This document shows, one piece after another, positions 36,894 to 46,148 of a stretch of 64,000 bases of DNA. Origin of the DNA: Caenibacillus caldisaponilyticus (GTDB lineage Bacteria > Bacillota > Bacilli > Bacillales > Sporolactobacillaceae); the NCBI RefSeq assembly GCF_002003465.1, contig NZ_BDDQ01000002.1:62001-126000 (forward strand), read 5' to 3'. Positions within the stretch are counted from its first letter, which is position 1. Each line of letters starts with the position of its first letter. Below the pieces are notes generated by a model that ran no database searches, had not been told where the DNA came from, and worked only from the letters and a program-made list of their open reading frames with translations. The position numbers were made by a program, and so were the translations under genes.

Positions 36894-37865
36894 TTACCGG
36901 AGAAGTTGAAGAACGCCTTGGGGAAGCTGATTGGCTTGAGCCAGCATCGCTTGCGCAGCTTGGTTGAGAATGCTGTTCTTCGTGAATTCGGCCATTTCTT
37001 TCGCCATATCGACGTCGCGGATACGCGATTCCGCAGCCGTCAAGTTTTGCGAAGACGTGCTCAGGTTATTGATGGTGTGCTCCAGACGGTTTTGATAAGC
37101 GCCGAGTTTGGATCTTTCGGTGGAAACCGTGTTGATGGCGTTATCAATGGTGGTGATAGCTGCTTCAGCACCGGATTGGGTCGAAATATTAATACCGAAC
37201 GCACCCTTAGTGCCGCTTGCCAAAGCCGCATCAGCCGCCAATACTAATTTTCCGCTGCCGTTATAATAGCCAGCTCCTGAAGCACCTGCTGCATTATAGG
37301 TAGCGATAGAATTTCCACTGGCATCAACCAAATCATTACCGCTTGCGGTATAGCTTGTACCAACTTGTAAGGTGTCGGCACTTAATTCAGCAATAGAAAG
37401 GGTAATGTTTTGGCCTTCATTAGCGCCGATATGGAACGTTCCAGTGAAGCTGCCATCCAGCAACGTTTTGGTGTTAAATTGGGTATCTTTTGAAATTCGC
37501 GTAACTTCAGCAGCTAATTGATCCATTTCTTTTTGCAGTTGCGCACGATCTTGATCCGTGTTCGTGTCGTTGGCAGCTTGGACAGCCAGTTCGCGCATCC
37601 GTTGAAGAATGCTGTGCGTTTCGTTCAGAGCACCTTCAGCAGTTTGGATGAGCGAAATGCCGTCTTGGGCGTTTTTCGTAGCCATGTCCAGGCCGCGGAT
37701 TTGGGCGCGCATTTTTTCAGAAATAGCAAGACCGGCAGCGTCGTCCGCCGCGCTGTTGATGCGCATGCCCGAAGACAGTTTTTCCAGCGATTTTTGCACG
37801 GCGTTGTTGTTCACTGACAATTGGCGCAACGTGTTCAACGCCGCAATGTTGTGGTTGATGATCAT
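36894..37865 (-). CDS. hag: flagellin
   Basis: A 323-residue flagellin, the filament subunit. The conserved N-terminal D0/D1 helices (MIINHNIAALNTLRQLSV ... SSGMRINSAADDAAGLAISE) and C-terminal helices (SRIRDVDMAKEMAEFTKNSIL ... QANQLPQGVLQLLR, read in blocks) frame a short, Ser/Thr/Gly/Ala-rich exposed part at about residues 165-255, the usual place for glycosylation. The ATG at 37865 has AAGGAGG nine bases upstream. Transcription is from the sigma-D promoter at 37957; translation is probably controlled by CsrA through the leader hairpin. csrA and fliW lie directly upstream. Confidence 0.97.
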   Translation of the reverse strand: MIINHNIAALNTLRQLSVNNNAVQKSLEKLSSGMRINSAADDAAGLAISEKMRAQIRGLDMATKNAQDGISLIQTAEGALNETHSILQRMRELAVQAANDTNTDQDRAQLQKEMDQLAAEVTRISKDTQFNTKTLLDGSFTGTFHIGANEGQNITLSIAELSADTLQVGTSYTASGNDLVDASGNSIATYNAAGASGAGYYNGSGKLVLAADAALASGTKGAFGINISTQSGAEAAITTIDNAINTVSTERSKLGAYQNRLEHTINNLSTSSQNLTAAESRIRDVDMAKEMAEFTKNSILNQAAQAMLAQANQLPQGVLQLLR

Positions 37866-37874
37866 CGCATCGTT

Positions 37875-37906
37875 CCTCCTTGAATCGTTATCCCACATCC
37901 GTGTGG
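37875..37906 (-). promoter_or_regulatory. hag: CsrA-binding hairpin and ribosome site in hag leader
   Basis: On the minus strand CCACA-CGGA-TGTGG (37893-37906) makes a five-pair hairpin that shows GGA in its loop, a near match to the CsrA consensus RUACARGGAUGU. A second GGA lies in the hag ribosome site AAGGAGG (37875-37881) twelve bases further on. Two sites in this arrangement let a CsrA dimer bridge hairpin and ribosome site and block translation. Confidence 0.75.
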
Positions 37907-37956
37907 TGTTGTTTTCCGAAGGCGGCCGCACTTCAAGAAAACTGATTTCACTTTTT

Positions 37957-37983
37957 ATATCGTCCGGTCCTCTGGAAAGTTTA
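37957..37983 (-). promoter_or_regulatory. hag: sigma-D promoter of hag
   Basis: Minus strand: TAAA (37980-37983), 15-base spacer, GACGATAT (37957-37964), one mismatch to GCCGATAT. The leader is about 85 bases long and holds the CsrA site. Confidence 0.88.
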
Positions 37984-38096
37984 ACAGCCTGCTTAAAAAA
38001 TTTTTCCCGTTTTTGCCGCCATTTCAAGAAAACAGCGCCGGGAAAACGTATGCCGATTCAAAACGTCCTGTTTTGGATGAATCCGTTGTCCGTCGT

Positions 38097-38333
38097 CTAT
38101 TCCGAACCTTTCAATCTCTTGAGCGCTTGAATGGCGTTCGCAGACAAATCCGTTGCCGCCGCTTCATCATTGGCTTTCTTAATTTCCAAGTAGATTTCCT
38201 TGCGATGAATGTCAACGTCGCGCGGTGCACGAATGCCAAGCTTCACTTGGTCGCCGTCGATCGCCAAGACTTCGATTTCGACGCGATCGCCGATCATGAG
38301 GGATTCATTTGTTTTTCGCGTCAGAACGAGCAT
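38097..38333 (-). CDS. csrA: carbon storage/flagellin translation regulator CsrA
   Basis: A 78-residue RNA-binding protein that represses hag translation in Bacillus. The family start [23 protein letters not shown] and [22 protein letters not shown] are visible in order; Arg in IRAPRDV and Leu near the start form the RNA-binding edges. The gene overlaps fliW by 29 bases; AGGGGG precedes its ATG. FliW, made next to it, binds and blocks CsrA when not occupied by flagellin. Confidence 0.97.
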   Translation of the reverse strand: MLVLTRKTNESLMIGDRVEIEVLAIDGDQVKLGIRAPRDVDIHRKEIYLEIKKANDEAAATDLSANAIQALKRLKGSE

Positions 38334-38787
38334 GCGAATCCCCCTTTCGCCGGACGGTCCCCTGTTCGTCCACCAATCGGTGTGCAGCCCGATAGGTTGT
38401 CCCCTCCAACACCACTTGTTTTCCGATCCTCTTTCGCGTATTGACGACGACCGGTGCGACGAGGTTTGCCGTCGATTCCGAAAACGGCTCTTTCACGGTT
38501 AAAATGACGTAAACCGCAACGTCTTTTTCCGACTCTAACTCCAGCTGTTCAATCGCGGCATCATTGAGCCTGAATTCATATTCGGGAAAAAAAACGAAAG
38601 GATCGGCGGTCACGAAGGCCAGCGCCGGAGTCTTTACGGATTGCATGATGAAAAAAGGCGAGTCTTCCGCGAGCGGCAAAAAAAGAAAGGCCGTTTCATC
38701 GGGGAAACCGGGAATGCCCTGGGAAAACACCACCGTTTCACGCGCATCCGCTTCCACTGTGCCGAAATATTTCGTCTGAAGTTTCAT
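38305..38787 (-). CDS. fliW: flagellar assembly factor FliW
   Basis: A 160-residue protein that antagonises CsrA and binds flagellin, so hag translation follows filament export. Family blocks: [29 protein letters not shown] (marks: FSQGIPGF near 22-29), [28 protein letters not shown] near 46-73, and [20 protein letters not shown] near 107-126. Slightly longer than the ~145 usual, with a basic C-terminal tail that overlaps csrA. It lies directly upstream of csrA, as in B. subtilis. Confidence 0.96.
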   Translation of the reverse strand: MKLQTKYFGTVEADARETVVFSQGIPGFPDETAFLFLPLAEDSPFFIMQSVKTPALAFVTADPFVFFPEYEFRLNDAAIEQLELESEKDVAVYVILTVKEPFSESTANLVAPVVVNTRKRIGKQVVLEGTTYRAAHRLVDEQGTVRRKGDSHARSDAKNK

Positions 38788-39003
38788 CGTCTCACTCCAT
38801 AAACATCAAAGGATTGAAACCTCGCACGTTCATGTTTCTTTTGAAACATTCCACGTCCAAAACCATGAAACGTGGCATATGAATAAAGACACATCTTGAA
38901 TAGATGATTTGAAAAAGAATGCAGAACAAATTTTTCTATAGCAGAACCCTTTCATCCGTTCCCCAGGCGCCGCTCATATTTGCAAAGTGTTCACGCCGGC
39001 GCC

Positions 39004-39576
39004 TCAACCGTAGAGATCAATCTTGCCGCCGACGACATCGATCGTCAGAGCAGGATATTGGATCATGTAAATGGTGACGCTCCCGGGGCGGTAGTCAAAA
39101 CGGGGCGGAACAGTGGTCACTTCGATTTCGGGTCGATGCGTCTGCCAGCGGATATCAAGCGTTCCCGGCTGCCCGTTGATTTTGACCGCCAAAGCCGGAG
39201 GGACGTGGCCGGTGTCGTACGTCCCATGGCGTTCGCTGTTCTCGATCGCTTGTTTGACGATCGGATTGCCCGGCTTTTCAATCCGCATCAGCTCATCTCC
39301 CTGTTCAGCCCGGCGGGCGATGCCTTCAAGCACGGCCTCTCTTCCCGCCTCGGCCGCTTCGCGATTGCGGACGATCGCGGATTTCAAATCGAGATTATGC
39401 CACGCCTCGGTCTGGTCGATCATGACTTTTCCTTGCGTGCGCTGAATAGTCATTTCCGCCTTCGGCTGGCGAATGGACATCTCACTATGCCCGAACGTCG
39501 GATCCAAACTCGCCCGCTGCGTACGGATCCCAATTCTCCCCATCACCGAATGCATGACGAGATGTGGCAAGTCCAT
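39004..39576 (-). CDS. yviE: YviE-like flagellar-locus protein (DUF6470)
   Basis: A 190-residue soluble protein conserved between flgL and fliW in Bacillales; function unknown. The N-terminal part is rich in amphipathic beta-like repeats (RTQRASLDPTFG, QPKAEMTIQRTQGKVMIDQTEAW), the middle is helical (VRNREAAEAGREAVLEGIARRAEQGD) and the C-terminus carries alternating hydrophobics. The ATG at 39576 has GGGGAGGTGG just upstream; the longer reading has no ribosome site. There is no signal peptide. Confidence 0.85.
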   Translation of the reverse strand: MDLPHLVMHSVMGRIGIRTQRASLDPTFGHSEMSIRQPKAEMTIQRTQGKVMIDQTEAWHNLDLKSAIVRNREAAEAGREAVLEGIARRAEQGDELMRIEKPGNPIVKQAIENSERHGTYDTGHVPPALAVKINGQPGTLDIRWQTHRPEIEVTTVPPRFDYRPGSVTIYMIQYPALTIDVVGGKIDLYG

Positions 39577-40062
39577 AGGACCACCTCCCCTAAAAAATTG
39601 TGTCGGGCCTCCCGCGGAGTGCAGATCGCTCATAGCGTCAAACAATGCTTTTCACCATTGTCGTACTAAAATTTATACCATTGAATGAAAAGGTGGCTGT
39701 ACCGAGCCGAGCGCCGGAATATCTTTCTCTTTGCCGCAAAATCTAGGCAATTTGAAATGGGCACGACGTCAGTCCGTTCTCGGAGCGCCTTTCCCATCCT
39801 CCTGCAATCCAAGTATTGAAATGGTGCACAACAAGCACCCGTTTCCCCGCGAATAGACAAAAAGCGATCGGCAGGGCGATCGCTCGAATAGAGTTTCAGA
39901 ATGAATTATATAGACGAAGCCGAACACGGAGGGCGCGCGATCCGGTTATATCATCGCCGCAAAATAAAACCCAAACAGGTTGCGGTGAAAGCGGCTGACG
40001 CCGAAACGCTTTACAGCAAGAGGGCTCGATCCAGACCTACAAACCTAGATAAACGGGATCCG
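39577..40062. other. intergenic flgL / yviE
   Basis: No gene supported. Contains the flgL-side terminator (39857-39886) and an AT-rich stretch around 39655-39690 that may promote yviE-fliW-csrA; no clear sigma-D site was found there. Confidence 0.5.
39857..39886 (-). terminator. terminator of flgM-flgN-flgK-flgL operon
   Basis: Minus strand: AGCGATCG, 6-base loop, CGATCGCT (perfect 8-base stem), then TTTTTGTC. It is about 180 bases past the flgL stop, and splits the flagellar cluster into two transcripts. Confidence 0.75.
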
Positions 40063-40971
40063 TTATTTGAGAAAGTCGACGAGGCTCGGCTGAATGATGC
40101 GCGAACCGACCGCCAGCGCGGCACGATGCATATTTTCTTGGTTCAAATAGTCGACCAATACGGTTTCAAAGTCGGCGCCTTCATTGTTGGCCATGATGTT
40201 TTCAGCGATGAGTTTTTGGTTGCTGATGCGGTTGTCGATCATGTCGATGCGGTTTTCCCGAGCGCCGAGTTCGGCGCGGGCATTCACGATCGCATCGGTG
40301 TGCGCGTCGATTTTATCGAGGAAAGCGCCGATTTCCGTCCCGCTCGATCCATCTTTCAACAAGGCGTTTTCCAGATCGGTAAGGTCGTCGAACAGCTGCT
40401 GCGGGAACGCCTCCGCCGGGTTGACGTTCACGGCGATTTTGACCCCATCGTTCACTTCGATGAGAACGTCCCGCGGATTCGCGCCGTAGTTGGTGGTCAC
40501 GGTGCTCGGCGTACCGGGGGCACCGTCTGTCAGCGTCACCGGCGGGTTGGACGTTTGCGTGCCGTTGAAAATGTATTTTCCGGCCACTTTCGTGTTCGCG
40601 ATCGTCACGAGCTGTTCTTTCAATTGGGCGATCTCTTTTTGTATGTTTTTCCGTTGATCATCGGTATAGGTATCGTTGCTCGCTTCGACGGTCAAGTCGC
40701 GGATGCGCTGCAACACTTGAGTGGCTTCATCGAGCGCTTCATCCGAGCTGTCGATCCAATTGTGCACTTCCGACATGTTGCGCTCAAACTGTTCCACGTG
40801 GGCCACATCCGTCCGATACTGAATGCCGAGCGTCGCGACGACCGGATCCTGCGACGGGCGCGTGATTTTTTTGCCCGTGAAGAGCTGTTGCTGCAAATCG
40901 GCCAATTTGCTGTAACTGTTGTTAATCTGGCGGAGCAAGTCCTGCGATAACATGGTTTGCGTCACGCGCAT
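40063..40971 (-). CDS. flgL: hook-filament junction protein FlgL
   Basis: A 302-residue hook-associated protein 3. The flagellin-like N-terminus MRVTQTMLSQDLLRQINNSYSKLADLQQQL (key MRVTQTML, 1-8; LFTGKKITRPSQDP near 31-44) and the C-terminal helix (NFETVL-type region DFETVLVDYLNQENMHRAAL) are conserved; the middle is variable. The ATG at 40971 follows GAGGTGAG. It joins the hook (through FlgK) to the filament. It lies directly after flgK in the operon. Confidence 0.95.
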   Translation of the reverse strand: MRVTQTMLSQDLLRQINNSYSKLADLQQQLFTGKKITRPSQDPVVATLGIQYRTDVAHVEQFERNMSEVHNWIDSSDEALDEATQVLQRIRDLTVEASNDTYTDDQRKNIQKEIAQLKEQLVTIANTKVAGKYIFNGTQTSNPPVTLTDGAPGTPSTVTTNYGANPRDVLIEVNDGVKIAVNVNPAEAFPQQLFDDLTDLENALLKDGSSGTEIGAFLDKIDAHTDAIVNARAELGARENRIDMIDNRISNQKLIAENIMANNEGADFETVLVDYLNQENMHRAALAVGSRIIQPSLVDFLK

Positions 40972-41286
40972 CGTTCTCACCTCTTTCGCTTGATCTTCCG
41001 TAGCGGTTTGCCATGAATCCGACCCGTCAGACATGGATCGAAATACACAGATCGGGCGCCAGGTGCCAAGCTTTGTCTTTTTAGGCACCCGCGGTCATCA
41101 CGGAAGCACGTTTCACCCAAAAAGATCGAAGGCATCGGGCAAGGGTATCCTCTGCGGACAGGTGCGGCTTTTTCAGATTGTGCTCATGCCCCCATGCTCT
41201 GCTGCTATATACGACCATTTGATCGATCGTCAAACCGCTTGATCGCCATCCCTCTTGACTCTTTTATTGCGTCATCTAGCGAGAGC
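40972..41286. other. flgK-flgL spacer
   Basis: A 315-base spacer, unusually long for this gene pair, which is tightly packed in B. subtilis. No open frame with a ribosome site, terminator or repeat was recognised in it. Confidence 0.4.
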
Positions 41287-42810
41287 TTATTGCCCCATCT
41301 TGTTCACGATGGTGTCGAGCATCTCGTCGATGACAGAAACCATGCGGGCGGCGGCATTGTAAGCGTGCTGATATTGGATCAAATTCGTCATTTCTTCGTC
41401 GAGCGACACGCCGCTCACCGATTGCCGGCGCTGATCGGCCGTCGTTTGCAACGTTTCGCTGTTCGCTTTCATGCGGTTCGCCGCTTCGGCGTTGACACCC
41501 ATCTGGCCAATCATGCTTTGCAAAAAGCCTTTTAGCGTCGTCGTGACGGTTTCCGTCGTGCCGCCGTTTTGGACCGTAAACGTCATCGCCTGGTTGGCCA
41601 ATACGTCCGCCAAAGCCAAGGCCGTTTCGTTGTCGCCGTCGCCGTTGGAAACGCCGCCCGTGCCGCCGGCCGCCGCAATATTGTTCACGGAATCTTTGAT
41701 CGCTTGATCCAAATCAATGGCCGCGGCCGCGCCTTTCACGTCGGTCAGCGGGGCAAAAAAGTCGTTGCCGGTCGGTACGGTTCCGTCGCTCGCCGTTAAA
41801 CCGAAGCCGGTTTCGTGGACAGCGTTGAACGCATTGACCAAGTTATACGCCATTTGATCCAGCGCATTCAACATGTTCGGATAATCGATGCTGTAGCTTT
41901 CGACCAAACCTTGCAAAGCGCCGCCGACGGAAAATGGATCGATCGCCGTTCCGTTCACCGAAAGCGACGGCGGATCACCGCTAAAATCGACGTTGAAGGT
42001 GCTTGCCGTCAAGTTTTGTCCGTCGACGAGGGTGATTGTCTGCACCGCACCGGATGAATCGGTCGCCGTCATCGTGATGGTGTATTTCCCCACAGCGCTG
42101 GCCGGCGCCAACCCGCCGCTCGGCACCGTGGTGACGTTGACGTTGACATATTGAGACAATTCGTCGACCAATTGGTCGCGCGCATCATAAAGATCGTTCG
42201 CGGCGTAGCCGTTCGGTTCGATCTCTGCGATTTGCTTGTTGATTTGATTAATCTGGTCAAGCAGCGCGTTGATTTTATTGACATCGACGCCGATTTCCGT
42301 TTTGATGTTGTCGCGGTTTTGGTTGAGCGACGCGGACAAATAATGAAAAGTATCCACGACCGTTTGGCCGCGTTGGCGTACGACGGAGCGCGCCCCGGAG
42401 TTTTCGGGGGTGTCGGCGAGATCCTGAAGCGACTGCCAAAATTGATCGAGAACTTTAGACAAACCTTGATCGGTCGGTTCATTCATGACATCTTCCATTT
42501 GGCTCAAAGCGTCGCTTTTGGCCGACCAATAACCGACCTTTGTCGTTTCTCCGCGGTACTGCAGGTCGATGAAAGCGTCGCGAATGCGGGAGACGCTGCT
42601 CGCTTCCACGCCCGTTCCGATTTGACCGGGTATGCGCGGTTGGTTAAAACCGATGGCCGGATACGGCAACGTTGTTTGAAAATCGACCCTTTGCCTTGAA
42701 TAGCCGGGCGTATTGGCATTTGCGACGTTGTGTCCGGTCGTCTGGATCGCCGCCTGTTGCGTAAACAGCGCGCGGCGCACGGTTTCTAAAGTGGCGAAGG
42801 TGGAAAGCAT
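41287..42810 (-). CDS. flgK: hook-associated protein FlgK
   Basis: A 507-residue hook-associated protein 1. N-terminal signature RRALFTQQAAIQTTGHNVANANTPGYSRQRV (key TTGHNVANANTPGYSRQ, about 23-39) and C-terminal GVSLDEEMTNLIQYQHAYNAAARMV (key LDEEMTNLIQYQ, about 466-477) are typical of the rod/hook/HAP family. The middle is variable. It forms the first junction zone between hook and filament. Transcribed after flgN. Confidence 0.96.
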   Translation of the reverse strand: MLSTFATLETVRRALFTQQAAIQTTGHNVANANTPGYSRQRVDFQTTLPYPAIGFNQPRIPGQIGTGVEASSVSRIRDAFIDLQYRGETTKVGYWSAKSDALSQMEDVMNEPTDQGLSKVLDQFWQSLQDLADTPENSGARSVVRQRGQTVVDTFHYLSASLNQNRDNIKTEIGVDVNKINALLDQINQINKQIAEIEPNGYAANDLYDARDQLVDELSQYVNVNVTTVPSGGLAPASAVGKYTITMTATDSSGAVQTITLVDGQNLTASTFNVDFSGDPPSLSVNGTAIDPFSVGGALQGLVESYSIDYPNMLNALDQMAYNLVNAFNAVHETGFGLTASDGTVPTGNDFFAPLTDVKGAAAAIDLDQAIKDSVNNIAAAGGTGGVSNGDGDNETALALADVLANQAMTFTVQNGGTTETVTTTLKGFLQSMIGQMGVNAEAANRMKANSETLQTTADQRRQSVSGVSLDEEMTNLIQYQHAYNAAARMVSVIDEMLDTIVNKMGQ

Positions 42811-42986
42811 GGCGAACCTCCTAACGGGATGGTGCTGAAAGTGACATGAACGAGTTCCTAAACGATGTGGTTATGGCTTGACCCGACGGTGAACCGTTTC
42901 TGAGATCCGAACGGAAAGTCTTCGTTTCAGTCGTCCAGCATGACAGCCGTCCGCTCCAGAAAATCGCGAAAAGATTGGTGCCACGG

Positions 42987-43469
42987 TCAAGCCCGTGTAT
43001 CAAAACGGGACAGCGTCGGTATATCCGTTTCCTTCTCTGCTCTCGGATGTTTGTAAGTCGGTGATTTCAAAGCGGGCAAGAACAACTTTTGATTGAGCTC
43101 AACCCATTCCAGCGATTGTTTCAAAAGATCTTGATTCAAATCGTTCTGGGCTTTTAGATGAAACACCTCGTGGGCAAGCGCCTTTTGCAAGTCGCGAAGT
43201 CGCTCCCGCTCCTCTTCAGGCGCCGCCTCGATCAGCGCGCTGAACGTCGCTCGTTCTCCCGGCAAGCCGGTCGCTTCCTCAACCAAACGCATGCGTTTTT
43301 GTTCCAGCTGGGACAACCGTGCCGTCTCCGCCTCTTCGCGGTTGATGATGCGGTCAAGGGTCTTAAAGTCGCCCTTTATCACGGCATCCGTTTTTTCTTT
43401 GGCGAGCGCATTCAGCGTCCGGTGAATGGCCACCATTTCCTCGATGATCTGTGCGATCGCTTCGGTCAC
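42987..43469 (-). CDS. flgN: FlgN-family flagellar export chaperone
   Basis: A 160-residue helical protein (YvyG/FlgN), the cytoplasmic chaperone for FlgK and FlgL. The N-terminal half is one long amphipathic helix pair (IAQIIEEMVAIHRTLNALAKEKTDAV); the second half continues helical up to a polar tail. The GTG at 43469 lies 11 bases after AGGAGG; the TTG at 43478 is only two bases from it and is less likely. The ribosome site overlaps the flgM stop codon, indicating coupling. Confidence 0.85.
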   Translation of the reverse strand: MTEAIAQIIEEMVAIHRTLNALAKEKTDAVIKGDFKTLDRIINREEAETARLSQLEQKRMRLVEEATGLPGERATFSALIEAAPEEERERLRDLQKALAHEVFHLKAQNDLNQDLLKQSLEWVELNQKLFLPALKSPTYKHPRAEKETDIPTLSRFDTRA

Positions 43470-43474
43470 GGCGA

Positions 43475-43753
43475 TCAAGGCCTCCTAACGTTTTTCCAAT
43501 AAGCGATCATTTTTTCGGCGACCGCTTTATGATCAATGGTGTATTGCCCCGCGTCAATCCGCCGCTTCAACGCGTCCACTTTTTCCGCGCGCTCAGCGGC
43601 GATCCGGTCCTTTCCCTGGAGTTCAAGAGCCTCTGAAGAAATCTCGATCCGGTCGCGGTTCGCCGCTTCGCGGGTTTCCGTTTCCGGACGCCTGCCGGCC
43701 AGTTTTTGATATGTTTGAACGGCGTTCACGCCGCGCGGTTGTTCGATTTTCAT
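43475..43753 (-). CDS. flgM: anti-sigma-D factor FlgM
   Basis: A 92-residue anti-sigma factor. The C-terminal half (KVDALKRRIDAGQYTIDHKAVAEKMI) matches the sigma-binding FlgM region; the N-terminal ~40 residues are polar and probably unfolded. It holds the motility sigma factor inactive until the hook is complete. The start has GAGGTGAG six bases upstream. Transcription from the upstream sigma-D promoter (44056) gives negative feedback, as in B. subtilis. Confidence 0.92.
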   Translation of the reverse strand: MKIEQPRGVNAVQTYQKLAGRRPETETREAANRDRIEISSEALELQGKDRIAAERAEKVDALKRRIDAGQYTIDHKAVAEKMIAYWKNVRRP

Positions 43754-44378
43754 CGTCTCACCTCACTGTTCCGGACTGCGGTCCATGTGTTCGTCCGACG
43801 TCTGCCACTAAACTTTTCGTGACCTCATGGAAAGAACCATCGCTTAAAATTTTGCGCTTTGGCGGCTCAAAGTTAATACACCAGGACAGTCGGTTCCCTA
43901 TTTAATAAAACCATGCGGTCCATCGGCCGATTGCTGCCCTGCGCATGCATGTCCCCGTTTTTGTTAACGCTCACCCGTCGGCACGATCACCGGCATTTTT
44001 GGCATCAGCCGAACAGACTCTGGCGATTGCGACCGCTTTTTTGAATCTATAACTTATATCGGCCGTTTCAGCGGAATGTTTAACCGCCTTCCGTTCAACT
44101 CCCGACAACGCCGAAACGCCTCACCATCCGCTGCAGTTTATCGCCTTGTTCGGGGCTTCTTGAAGACGCGATGACAGCACAATCCGAGCCCGTAAGAAGC
44201 GGTAACCGAAACGCCAGCGCCATAAAATAAGGAGCTGGGTTAATCGCGTCGCTTTCGTCCCTTTCTCATGTATCACGCGCCATGATTCGGATCACTACAA
44301 TACGTTACAGCCGCTCCGCGCCGGCGTATTCCTGGTGTACCGGACCCGCTCCGCGTCTTGTCCTCTTGCGGCGTTTCT
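43754..44378. other. flgM leader and yvyF 3' spacer
   Basis: No gene supported. The sigma-D promoter of flgM lies at 44056-44082, which gives flgM a leader of about 300 bases. No riboswitch or hairpin-rich element was recognised in that leader. Confidence 0.5.
44056..44082 (-). promoter_or_regulatory. sigma-D promoter of flgM-flgN-flgK-flgL
   Basis: Minus strand: TAAA (44079-44082), 15-base spacer, GCCGATAT (44056-44063). A perfect match to the motility sigma consensus, about 300 bases before flgM. Confidence 0.9.
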
Positions 44379-44798
44379 TTATCTCAAATCGGCTTCATGG
44401 CCCTGGGTATAATACGTTTTAAACGGTTTTTTCTCTTTCATCTGCTGTTCCTCGTCGGCTTCCAGCCGGGCCAGATCTTTTTTCAGCCGGCTGGCGCACG
44501 CCTCGCAAAGATTGCCCGTTTGGATCGGCTTCCCGCACGAAGCACAAGGATAAGCCAGGTTGACGAATTCCTTGACTTTAAGCCGGCCTTCCTTGATCCA
44601 TTGAAAAATCAATTTCTCCTCGACCCCGGTCGCTTCATGAACTTCGATCACGGTCGCTTCGCGATTTTCTTTTTTGCGGATATAGCGCCACACCCGTTCG
44701 AATTTTTCTTCGAGTTCTTTGCGGCAAGACGGACAGATCGGCGACGCCGTTTTAACGAAAACTTTTCCGCACGTTTCGCAGTTGGCCAATTCCGCCAT
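44379..44798 (-). CDS. yvyF: YvyF flagellar-operon protein
   Basis: A 139-residue protein conserved between comFC and flgM. Two zinc-ribbon-like cysteine pairs: CETCGKVF...CPSCRKEL (residues about 7-26) and CASCGKPIQ...CEACASRL (about 84-105), with a helix-turn-helix-like IEVHEATGVEEKLIFQWIKEGRL between them (about 50-72). The ATG at 44798 follows AAGGAGAAA. In B. subtilis the gene is linked to control of flagellar genes. It may be cotranscribed with the comF genes upstream. Confidence 0.9.
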   Translation of the reverse strand: MAELANCETCGKVFVKTASPICPSCRKELEEKFERVWRYIRKKENREATVIEVHEATGVEEKLIFQWIKEGRLKVKEFVNLAYPCASCGKPIQTGNLCEACASRLKKDLARLEADEEQQMKEKKPFKTYYTQGHEADLR

Positions 44799-45232
44799 GT
44801 CACTTTCTCCTTCCTGATCCATCAAAATTTTTAGTAAAAAAGGGTTGGAATACACTCCGATCTTGATCAACGATCAGCAACGGCCGGCAAAAGGATCCGA
44901 AAAAAAGTACGCCGCAAGACAAGGTATGTAAGTGTTGGCCCAAGATTCCTTAACAAAATATAATGCCGTAAAAAGAATGGGCGGCCGGTTATGCGAATAG
45001 ACTGGCGATGATGGTTCGCCACTCATGATTCGAAGCTTGAATCGATAATAACCGAACCTTGGTCCGACCATGGTGCCGTTTTCCGCACCATATGAAGCAG
45101 GCGGAAAAATCTTCTTCCAATAATGAGTATCGTTCAAATGTATCGCTTTTTCAAGATTGGCCCGCCCGCAGGAGGGTGAAGACGAGAGCTTGCTCCGAAT
45201 GAATTGTCCGGCGACCGAGAGCAGGGGAACGA
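44799..45232. other. comFC-yvyF spacer
   Basis: About 430 bases. A 120-codon minus-strand frame that starts in the comFC stop runs through it but has no ribosome site of its own and no recognisable protein features; treated as non-coding. No terminator was identified. Confidence 0.4.
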
Positions 45233-45940
45233 TCAACGGGCGAGCGTCATGGAACAGATCCGCGCGGGCCGAAGCGGTGCGAGCGCGGCCGCCGCGAAAC
45301 GAACGGTGGCGCCGGTCGTGTAAACGTCATCGATAATGACAAAGCCCTGCCCGCGAAAACGTTCGGCTCCCGGGGCGAGCACGAACGGATTGTCCCTTCG
45401 CGCCAATCGCTCGCGGCGCGTTTTCTTGCTTTGTTTTTCTCCGTGCCTGGGGCGCCGGAGCAGATCGCCATAGGGCACCCCTAGGAGTTCCGCAAGCCGC
45501 TCGGACTGATTGAAAAACCGAGTCGCCAGCCGCTCGGCGCTGAGCGGTACGGGAACGGGCACCAGTCCTTTAAAATGTTGACGATACAATTTGCGCCAGC
45601 CATCCAGAAATCCTTCGATCAAAACGGCATCGCCCTTGAACTTAAATCGGGCCATGATGTCGCGCATCAACCCGTTGTAAACATAAAGCGAACGGTTCAT
45701 CTTCAGAACGCCGCCGAGGGGATCGGCTTCCCAAGCCGTACAGTCGCCGCACACGTTTCCTTTGACATAACGGGGATCAAGAGCAGCGAGATCCCGACCG
45801 CACACCTCACAAAGATCTTCGGTAAGCGGTTCCAATTTTTCCAAACAACGGGCGCAAAATCCGCTCCGCCCGTGCGCAAGAAGCCGCGTCCACCTGATCG
45901 CTTCTTCATAACGGGCGCCGCACCATAGACAGTTCGGCAT
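45233..45940 (-). CDS. comFC: competence protein ComFC (phosphoribosyltransferase fold)
   Basis: A 235-residue ComF/GntX-family protein needed for DNA uptake in transformation. N-terminal zinc-finger cysteines (CLWC, CARC, CEVCGRDL, CGDC, within residues 4-70), a central KFKGD motif (near 100), and the PRPP-binding loop VIIDDVYTTGAT near residue 200. The ATG at 45940 lies eight bases after GGAGGG. comFB, present between comFA and comFC in B. subtilis, is absent here. Confidence 0.93.
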   Translation of the reverse strand: MPNCLWCGARYEEAIRWTRLLAHGRSGFCARCLEKLEPLTEDLCEVCGRDLAALDPRYVKGNVCGDCTAWEADPLGGVLKMNRSLYVYNGLMRDIMARFKFKGDAVLIEGFLDGWRKLYRQHFKGLVPVPVPLSAERLATRFFNQSERLAELLGVPYGDLLRRPRHGEKQSKKTRRERLARRDNPFVLAPGAERFRGQGFVIIDDVYTTGATVRFAAAALAPLRPARICSMTLAR

Positions 45941-46148
45941 CAAACCACCCTCCATGGTTTATAAATAGGCCACCGATTAAGCGGCTTCAACGCGAGTCAT
46001 TCTGGGTGAGATTTTGACGGTATGGCGTTCATGCCGCCCGACTTCTGAGGAAAAACAACTACCCGCTCTTTTGAATGGCGCAATCTTACGAGATAGGGAT
46101 AAGTTTTCATTTTCCGTTTCATATCGCTTAATGATGGAGGTTTTTGAA

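Noticed and set aside
44874-45236. 120-codon minus-strand frame after comFC
   Set aside because: Begins in the comFC stop without its own ribosome site and shows no recognisable protein pattern.
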